This document shows positions 6,613 through 10,705 of a DNA stretch of 10,705 nucleotides, in pieces (position 1 is the stretch's first letter; each line of letters begins with the position of its first letter). Source of the stretch: Syntrophaceae bacterium UBA6252 (lineage in GTDB: Bacteria; Desulfobacterota; Syntrophia; Syntrophales; UBA6807); NCBI GenBank assembly GCA_002441265.1, contig DJVQ01000034.1, forward strand, positions 56,686 to 67,390, in the 5' to 3' direction. Position numbers and translations under genes: made by a program. The notes beneath the pieces were generated by a model. It ran no database searches, was not told the origin of the DNA, and was given only the letters and a program-made list of their open reading frames with translations.

Positions 6613-6885
6613 CTACACGAACTGGATTTCCAGGCCGGGAAAGGCCGCCCGGAATTCCTCCTCCAGGTTCTTCTGAATCGTGGCGGACAGGGCCATGGCT
6701 ACGGCGGCGCAGGTGGGGCAGCGGGGCCAGTGGCTTCCGAAATCGGTAAAGACGTAAAGCACCCCGTGGTCCGCGCTGTACCGGATCTTTTTGACGACCC
6801 CCAGCGCGGCGACGGGCATACCGCTTTCCGGGTCCTTCACTTTTTCCAGGACGGCGTCGATCCGTTGCTTCATTTCCGTGTCCAT
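6613..6885 (-). CDS. Small MIP18/DUF59-family-like protein (possible Fe-S assembly factor)
   Basis: The 90-residue protein resembles the MIP18 (DUF59) fold: VKDPESGMPVAALGVVKKIRY (16-36) mirrors the family's DPElG..i.dLGlV segment, and the later strand leads to CPTC (56-59) followed by a helix AAVAMALSATI, like the conserved CP..s..... region. Family members such as SufT help iron-sulfur cluster assembly. The paired cysteines are compatible with metal binding. The ATG at 6885 follows GGGGAG at suitable distance; a longer in-frame form to 6963 would run through a hairpin. It lies 83 bases after metK on the same strand and may be cotranscribed. Similarity is moderate, so the function is tentative. 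Confidence 0.7.
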   Translation of the reverse strand: MDTEMKQRIDAVLEKVKDPESGMPVAALGVVKKIRYSADHGVLYVFTDFGSHWPRCPTCAAVAMALSATIQKNLEEEFRAAFPGLEIQFV

Positions 6886-6926
6886 GGCAATCTCCCCGCG
6901 CCGCCGTTCCCTCGAAGGTTCCCGGA

Positions 6927-6959
6927 GGGCCGCCCGGGTTACCGGCACCCGGACGGCCC
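6927..6959 (-). other. Strong stem-loop between metK and the DUF59-like gene
   Basis: GGGCCGCCCGGGT and ACCCGGACGGCCC form a 13-base stem with one mismatch and a 7-base loop. On the minus strand it lies just after the metK stop, without a T-run. It may mark a processed or Rho-dependent 3' end of metK mRNA, or protect it. Confidence 0.5.
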
Positions 6960-6968
6960 GCAATCGGG

Positions 6969-8078
6969 TCAGTCTTCCCAGGGAAGGCCTTTTCTTCCGA
7001 AATGACCGTAATTGGTCGTCATCCGGTAAATCGGGCGGATCAGCCCGAGGGTCCGGATCATGCTGGCGGGACGGAAATTGAAGGTCTTCACGAAGGCCTC
7101 CGCGCTGCCGTTGTCCCCCGTTCCGAAGCTGTCCACCTTGATGGATACGGGATCGGCCATTCCGATGGCATAGGATACCTGGATTTCCACGCGATCGGCA
7201 AGACCCTTCTTCACCGCCTCGCGGGCGGCGTAGCGGCAGAAATACGCTGCGCTCCGGTCCACCTTGGAGGGGTCCTTCCCGCTGAATGCGCCGCCCCCGT
7301 GATGGGCCGCGCCCCCGTACGTGTCGACGATGATTTTCCTTCCCGTCACACCGCAGTCCGCCGAGGGTCCGCCGACGACGAACGACCCCGTCGGGTTGAC
7401 GAAAAAGCGGATGTCCGGGTGGTTCCAGTCCCCGAGAATCCGGGGGGCCAGGTCGGTGAGGACGTACTGCCGGATCTCCGCCTGTTTGACCTCGCCGGCA
7501 TGGTGGGTCGAAACGACCACGTCGGTGATCTTCTTCGGTTTTCCGTTTTCATAGAGGACAGACACCTGGCTCTTGCCGTCCGGACGGAGCCACTGGATCC
7601 GGCCGGACTTCCTGTCCGCCGCGAGTCCCAGGGCGAGCCGGTGGGCCATGAGAATGGGAAGGGGCATCAGTTCCGGGGTTTCGTTCGTCGCATAGCCGAA
7701 CATCATTCCCTGGTCTCCCGCGCCCTGGTCGCCGCTCTGGCTTGTCTCCTGGTTGACGCCGAGGGCGATGTCCGGCGACTGTCTCGTGATGAGGGATACG
7801 ATTTTCACCTTGTTCCAGCAGAAAGGCATCGAGGGATCGGTGTATCCCACGTCGCGAATGGCTTCCCGGGCGACGGCCTCGAAATCTACCGGGGCGGCCG
7901 TCGTGATTTCCCCTGCGAGGACGACGTTGTCTTCCTTGCAGAGCACCTCACAGGCAACCCGGCTGGCAGGGTCTCCGGAGATACAGGCATCCAGAATGGA
8001 GTCGGCGATGTAGTCGCAGACCTTGTCGGGATGGCCTTCGGTAACCGATTCGGACGTGAGAATGTACGCGTGATTCAT
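6969..8078 (-). CDS. metK: S-adenosylmethionine synthase
   Basis: This 369-residue cytoplasmic enzyme makes SAM from methionine and ATP. All hallmarks are present: SVTEGHPDK (11-19) with the catalytic His16, GEITT (56-60), GDQGAGDQGMMFGYA (116-130; signature 1), and GGGAFSGKDPSKVDRS (261-276; the phosphate-binding loop, signature 2). The C-terminus ends FGRKGLPWED. Length is slightly under the common 380-400. The ATG at 8078 follows GGAGG (8086-8090) at 7 bases; the frame stays open upstream through the leader but lacks support there. The leader contains a SAM-II-type aptamer and an intrinsic terminator, so the product should repress its own synthesis. SAM is also the source of the aminopropyl group that SpeE-type enzymes use, but no functional link to the gene at 967 is shown. 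Confidence 0.97.
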   Translation of the reverse strand: MNHAYILTSESVTEGHPDKVCDYIADSILDACISGDPASRVACEVLCKEDNVVLAGEITTAAPVDFEAVAREAIRDVGYTDPSMPFCWNKVKIVSLITRQSPDIALGVNQETSQSGDQGAGDQGMMFGYATNETPELMPLPILMAHRLALGLAADRKSGRIQWLRPDGKSQVSVLYENGKPKKITDVVVSTHHAGEVKQAEIRQYVLTDLAPRILGDWNHPDIRFFVNPTGSFVVGGPSADCGVTGRKIIVDTYGGAAHHGGGAFSGKDPSKVDRSAAYFCRYAAREAVKKGLADRVEIQVSYAIGMADPVSIKVDSFGTGDNGSAEAFVKTFNFRPASMIRTLGLIRPIYRMTTNYGHFGRKGLPWED

Positions 8079-8160
8079 TGAAAAACCTCCACGGTTGTAT
8101 TTTTCTGTGAACCGAACGGCGCGGGCCGCGGTGCTGCGCGCCATGGCCGGCGCCCGCAAC

Positions 8161-8189
8161 AAAAAAGCCCCGTGCCGGGGCACGGGGCT
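8161..8189 (-). terminator. Intrinsic terminator in the metK leader
   Basis: On the minus strand AGCCCCGTGCC, CC, GGCACGGGGCT forms a perfect 11-bp stem followed at once by TTTTTT (8166-8161). It stands about 20 bases after the riboswitch aptamer and about 80 bases before the metK start, so it is best read as the expression platform rather than the end of an upstream gene. No strong anti-terminator pairing was obvious by eye. Confidence 0.85.
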
Positions 8190-8207
8190 GAAAAACAACT
8201 CAGGCCA

Positions 8208-8258
8208 GCGCTTTAGCACATTTTTATAGCGGAGCAATTTGCCGATCAAATCACCGCT
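8208..8258 (-). promoter_or_regulatory. SAM-II-type riboswitch aptamer upstream of metK
   Basis: On the minus strand the leader reads AGCGG-TGATTTG (8258-8247), then ATTGC (8237-8233) at the loop end, CCGCT closing stem P1 (8232-8228), an A-rich linker ATAAAAA, and GTGCTAAAG (8219-8211). The order GGTGATTTG, TTGC, P1 closure, TAAA-rich linker, GCTAAA is the conserved layout of the SAM-II class pseudoknot. Known SAM-II RNAs bind SAM and sit before methionine or SAM genes, mostly in Alphaproteobacteria. The position before metK and a terminator supports the call. An outer CTCAG/CTGAG pairing (8266-8262 with 8203-8199) could enclose the aptamer. Confidence 0.88.
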
Positions 8259-8270
8259 TCACTGAGAACC

Positions 8271-8299
8271 CATATAAATCAACTGTCACAAAAATGCAA
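8271..8299 (-). promoter_or_regulatory. Probable sigma-70 promoter of metK
   Basis: Minus strand TTGCAT (8299-8294), 17-base spacer, TATATG (8276-8271). Transcription would begin about 7 bases later, almost exactly at the riboswitch aptamer, which makes the prediction coherent. Confidence 0.6.
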
Positions 8300-8338
8300 C
8301 CATGATTTTTTTATCGGGAGAAAGGGCAATGCACCACC

Positions 8339-8362
8339 GCCGGCCCTGAAGGGCCGGACTAC
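8339..8362 (-). repeat. REP-like palindrome, copy 1
   Basis: On the minus strand it reads GTAGTC followed by the palindrome CGGCCCttcaGGGCCGG. The GTAG head plus GC hairpin is the pattern of REP elements mobilised by TnpA-REP (RAYT) proteins. It is inverted relative to copy 2. Confidence 0.75.
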
Positions 8363-8411
8363 ATGAAACCCGTATCGGCCGGCACAGGCTCCGCCTCCGT
8401 AAATCTGAAAT

Positions 8412-8435
8412 GTAGTCCGGGGCTTCAGCCCCGGC
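8412..8435 (+). repeat. REP-like palindrome, copy 2
   Basis: GTAGTC followed by CGGGGCttcaGCCCCGG on the plus strand. It differs from copies 1 and 3 by paired changes in both stem arms (GGGC/GCCC in place of GCCC/GGGC), so the hairpin is kept. With copy 1 it makes an inverted pair, ACTACAT ... ATGTAGT, around a 45-base spacer. Confidence 0.75.
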
Positions 8436-8464
8436 GGAATCGAAAAGACACGAACGGAGGAATT

Positions 8465-8488
8465 GCCGGCCCTGAAGGGCCGGACTAC
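8465..8488 (-). repeat. REP-like palindrome, copy 3
   Basis: Identical to copy 1 over its 24 bases and in the same orientation. Together the three form a small BIME-like cluster in the non-coding space before metK. Confidence 0.75.
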
Positions 8489-8547
8489 TTTTTCAAACGC
8501 CCTCATGTGCGGCGAATTCGTGGAACTCTTTTAAGGCATCCCTTCGG

Positions 8548-8674
8548 GACGGCTTCGAAAAAAGCTTTAGAGGCAAGGCGCCCGAATCCCGACGACCGAG
8601 ACGTACTCGTTCGTATGTCGCAGGGAGGAGGGATGAAGGGCAACGCAGCATATGAAGCTTTTTCCGGAGCCGTC
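8548..8674 (+). repeat. Full copy C of the structured intergenic repeat
   Basis: The ends form an inverted repeat: GACGGCTTCGAAAAAAGCTT (8548-8567) matches the complement of 8655-8674 at 18 of 20 positions. The core 8571-8653 matches copy B, with an inner hairpin GACGTAC/GTATGTC (8600-8619) that keeps its shape despite base changes. It ends 10 bases from the stop of the NlpC/P60 gene. Confidence 0.85.
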
Positions 8675-8684
8675 ATCGGAGCCG

Positions 8685-10082
8685 TCACAGGTAGGGGACG
8701 TCGATGGGCGACAACACCCGAAACGACACGATCCGGTCCAGCAGCGACCCTTTTCCCGTACCCCGGCCCAGGGTGAGATCGGAAAGGACGACCCGCCCCG
8801 TCACGCGGACCCGGTCGCGCCACAGGGACCGTTCCCTGTAGCCCCAAAGCCCGTGAACGGCGTAAGGCTTCCCGTCCACCTGCCCGGTGTAGAGGAGGAT
8901 GTGCCCTTTCATGTAAAGGAGGGTGATCCCCCCGACGGCAAGGCCGGTGATGATCCGTTCCTTTTCCCCCGCCGGCACGTCTTCCTCGAACTTGTCCAGG
9001 AGAAGGCCAACCTCGGACTGTCTGGACGAATTCCTCGGGAGGTCGATCCCCGCGGTGGCGAAGATTTCCTGGACGAACCGGGAGCAGTCCTGTTCGCCGT
9101 ACATTCCCCCCCACCCGTAGGGGGCGTCCAGAAGCCGGAAGGCCTGCTCGAGCATGTTCCGCGGCGTCAGGGGGAGAACCCCCCGGCGGGCCGCACCGGC
9201 GGACACGAACCCTTCCCGGAAGGAAACGGTGCCGTCCTCACGGCGTAGGGGAAGGAGAACGGGCAGGGTCCCGTCTTCCCCGGGATCCCCCGCAAGGGGG
9301 AAGCGGACGCCCATCCGGGCGTATTCGTGGTGCTTCGTACGGCGGGCATCGAGATAGAGGTCCGCCTTCGCCGCGGTGACGACGGCGCGTTCCGCCGGCC
9401 GCATGTACCGTTCCATCTCATCCCGGGTGCACCAGGCGATGTTCTCCTTTTTCACCCACCCCCGGTAGAGGGGATCCAGGACATACACCCAGTCGCCGTC
9501 CAGACTTTCAAGCACCGCGAGAAGGGGGGTCCCCACGTCGAGGGAACTCATCTGCAGTTCGTCGAAATTCAGATCGCCCCTTTTCGCATAGAGGGGGTCC
9601 GCCGAGGGGAACACCCTTTGTTCCGCGAACCGGACGACCAGGGCCGGACGCGGGACGACCCGCTCCGGGAGTCCGCCTGCGTTTCGGTTCCGGTCCAGGG
9701 AGTCGAGGCAGGAGGGTTCCGCCTCGTCGCCGTCCCTCCCGTAGTACGTTCCCTGCCCGAACGGTCTTGCGTCCTCATCGAGGAGGGAAAGCAGGTCTTC
9801 CCGGGGAAACGCCTCCGGCGCGGAAAGAAGGTCGCGGGTGAGTTTCAGCTCCTCCGTCACGTAACGGTTGAGTCTTTCGATCTGCGAGGGGTCGAGGAAC
9901 AGCCGGTCAGGGGCGGGATGGCGTCCGATCCAGTACCCCGCCGTCTTCATCTGCCGATCCGTACCCGGCAGGAGGGATGGGGCCCGTTCGTACCGGACTT
10001 CCGGGGCGCCGCAGGAAAAGAGGAAAAACAAAAGGGCGGGGAGGAAAACGGCTTTCCCGGTCATCTTTTTCAGAACGGCCAC
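8685..10082 (-). CDS. NlpC/P60 family endopeptidase lipoprotein with SH3 domains
   Basis: This 465-residue protein starts with a lipoprotein signal: MAVLKK, a hydrophobic core and lipobox LFSC (Cys24). A region of about residues 40-145 matches the N-terminal stabilising domain of this group; SH3-like beta segments follow (about 150-215, with DGDWVYVLDPLYRGWVK, and about 230-300). The C-terminal NlpC/P60 peptidase has YGWGG..GEQDCSRFVQ (322-338) with Cys333, GHILLYTG (393-400) with His394, and a third polar residue His410 in AVHGLWGY. Such enzymes cut gamma-D-Glu to diamino acid bonds in peptidoglycan stems. GTG at 10082 was chosen: GGGGG precedes it and it overlaps the upstream gene by 13 bases; ATG at 10064 is the alternative and also gives a valid signal peptide. 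Its partner upstream is a transglycosylase lipoprotein. Confidence 0.9.
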   Translation of the reverse strand: MAVLKKMTGKAVFLPALLFFLFSCGAPEVRYERAPSLLPGTDRQMKTAGYWIGRHPAPDRLFLDPSQIERLNRYVTEELKLTRDLLSAPEAFPREDLLSLLDEDARPFGQGTYYGRDGDEAEPSCLDSLDRNRNAGGLPERVVPRPALVVRFAEQRVFPSADPLYAKRGDLNFDELQMSSLDVGTPLLAVLESLDGDWVYVLDPLYRGWVKKENIAWCTRDEMERYMRPAERAVVTAAKADLYLDARRTKHHEYARMGVRFPLAGDPGEDGTLPVLLPLRREDGTVSFREGFVSAGAARRGVLPLTPRNMLEQAFRLLDAPYGWGGMYGEQDCSRFVQEIFATAGIDLPRNSSRQSEVGLLLDKFEEDVPAGEKERIITGLAVGGITLLYMKGHILLYTGQVDGKPYAVHGLWGYRERSLWRDRVRVTGRVVLSDLTLGRGTGKGSLLDRIVSFRVLSPIDVPYL

Positions 10083-10705
10083 AGGCAGCACCCCCGTTTG
10101 CGGATGAACTCGGACTCGCAGGCTGCAAGCTGGCTTTGATACATTTTCGCCCGGGACTGGACCTTCCGCGCCACGGCGAGAAGCCAGGGTTTCGAGGCAT
10201 GGGTTTTCCTGCTGAAGCCCCCCCATCCCTCGTGATAGCCGAGGTAGAGGTTGTACGCGTCCCCCCCGTCGATGCCGCAGCGGCTGCGGCCCTGGGCGCA
10301 ATACCAGCCGATGAAGTCGACGGCGTCGTCGAAGTCGTTCCGGTCCGCCCCGGAATTCCCGGTGTCCCGGATGTAGGCGTCCCAGGTTTCATCCAGGGCC
10401 TGGGCGTACCCGTAGGCCGAAGAGGGCCTGGGCCCGGGAAAAATGCACAGGCACGTCGTCCTGGGCGGCTTCGCCCTGGATTCGAACCGCGATTCCTGGT
10501 GCATGAAGGCCATCAGGACCGGAATGGGAACCCCCCAGCGGTCCCGGGCCGCGGCGGCTCCCCGGTACCAGTCCCTTTCTCCGCGAAAGATTTCACAGAG
10601 GTTGTCCATGTTGCCCGGCACGTAGGGAGTCCGGCAGCACCCCGAAAGGAAGAGGCACGGCAGAAGAAGGGCGCAAAGAATGACGGCTTTGTAAAAAGTC
10701 CATAT
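10070..10705 (-). CDS. SLT-type lytic transglycosylase lipoprotein, 5' end not resolved
   Basis: The core from a GTG at 10621 (MPGNMDNLCEIF...) matches the SLT_4-type transglycosylase pattern: WGVPIPVLMAFMHQESRF with catalytic Glu43 (counted from that GTG), then AKPPRT, PSSAYGYAQALDETW, DAVDFIGWY, and YNLYLGYHEGWGG. It should cut glycan strands of peptidoglycan. Upstream the same frame stays open to the window edge and encodes KAVILCALLLPCLFLSGCC, a clear lipoprotein signal with lipobox LSGC, so the GTG is not the true start. No ATG, GTG or TTG occurs in frame in that stretch; it enters a repeat arm (10682-10705). Either the start lies beyond the window, or one T too many in a T5 run hides an ATG at 10703 that would give MDFYKAVILC. 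It overlaps the NlpC/P60 gene. Confidence 0.85.
   Translation of the reverse strand: MWTFYKAVILCALLLPCLFLSGCCRTPYVPGNMDNLCEIFRGERDWYRGAAAARDRWGVPIPVLMAFMHQESRFESRAKPPRTTCLCIFPGPRPSSAYGYAQALDETWDAYIRDTGNSGADRNDFDDAVDFIGWYCAQGRSRCGIDGGDAYNLYLGYHEGWGGFSRKTHASKPWLLAVARKVQSRAKMYQSQLAACESEFIRKRGCCLWPF
10682..10705 (-). repeat. Partial copy D of the structured repeat (right arm, inverted)
   Basis: On the minus strand ATATGGACTTTTTACAAAGC and the following CGTC match the right arm of copy B (ATATGGGCTTTTTACGAAGC, CGTC) at 22 of 24 positions. The rest of the element would lie past the window end. It appears to supply the first codons or leader of the transglycosylase gene. Confidence 0.75.

Noticed and set aside
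8339..8488. CRISPR array
   Set aside because: The three units alternate orientation, are self-complementary over their whole length, and the spacers differ in length (49 and 29 bases); no cas genes.
8363..8776. 137-residue plus-strand open frame across the REP-like units and repeat copy C
   Set aside because: It crosses palindromes and a repeat and overlaps the 3' end of the NlpC/P60 gene; the composition is not protein-like.

Overview
The window comes from a GC-rich bacterium with strongly G/C-biased third codon positions and compact, often overlapping genes. The gene set suggests an anaerobic member of the former Deltaproteobacteria (Desulfobacterota, perhaps near the Syntrophales). It includes an N-terminally extended NlpC/P60 lipoprotein, an SLT_4-type transglycosylase lipoprotein, a small anaerobe-type cupin, a membrane-embedded spermidine-synthase-like protein and a family of structured intergenic repeats. 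This placement is inferred from protein and repeat style, not from a marker gene.

Layout. 113-2415 (+): an alpha/beta hydrolase coupled through an ATGA overlap to a membrane protein with a spermidine-synthase-like domain. 2419-2584: a complete copy of a structured repeat filling the gap to a small cupin gene (2606-2944, +). 2945-3529 (-): a winged-helix regulator fused to a decayed nucleotidyltransferase domain, with two tandem palindromic operator-like sites touching its start codon. 3574-3919: no recognised gene. 3920-6605 (+): a polar amino acid ABC transporter ordered permease, binding protein, permease, with no ATPase in the window. 6613-8078 (-): metK followed by a small MIP18/DUF59-like protein. 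The metK leader holds a promoter, a SAM-II-type riboswitch aptamer and an intrinsic terminator. 8339-8674: three REP-like GTAG palindromes and a second full copy of the structured repeat. 8685-10705 (-): two overlapping lipoprotein genes for peptidoglycan cleavage, an NlpC/P60 endopeptidase and an SLT-type lytic transglycosylase whose 5' end runs off the window.

How the parts relate. The clearest regulatory circuit is metK feedback: SAM should bind the SAM-II aptamer and favour termination before metK. The two cell-wall lipoproteins probably act together at the outer membrane. The regulator probably represses itself through its tandem operator. Both ends of the window lie inside partial copies of the same structured repeat, so the window may be a contig that broke at repeats. 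No phage, transposase, CRISPR array, tRNA or rRNA was seen.
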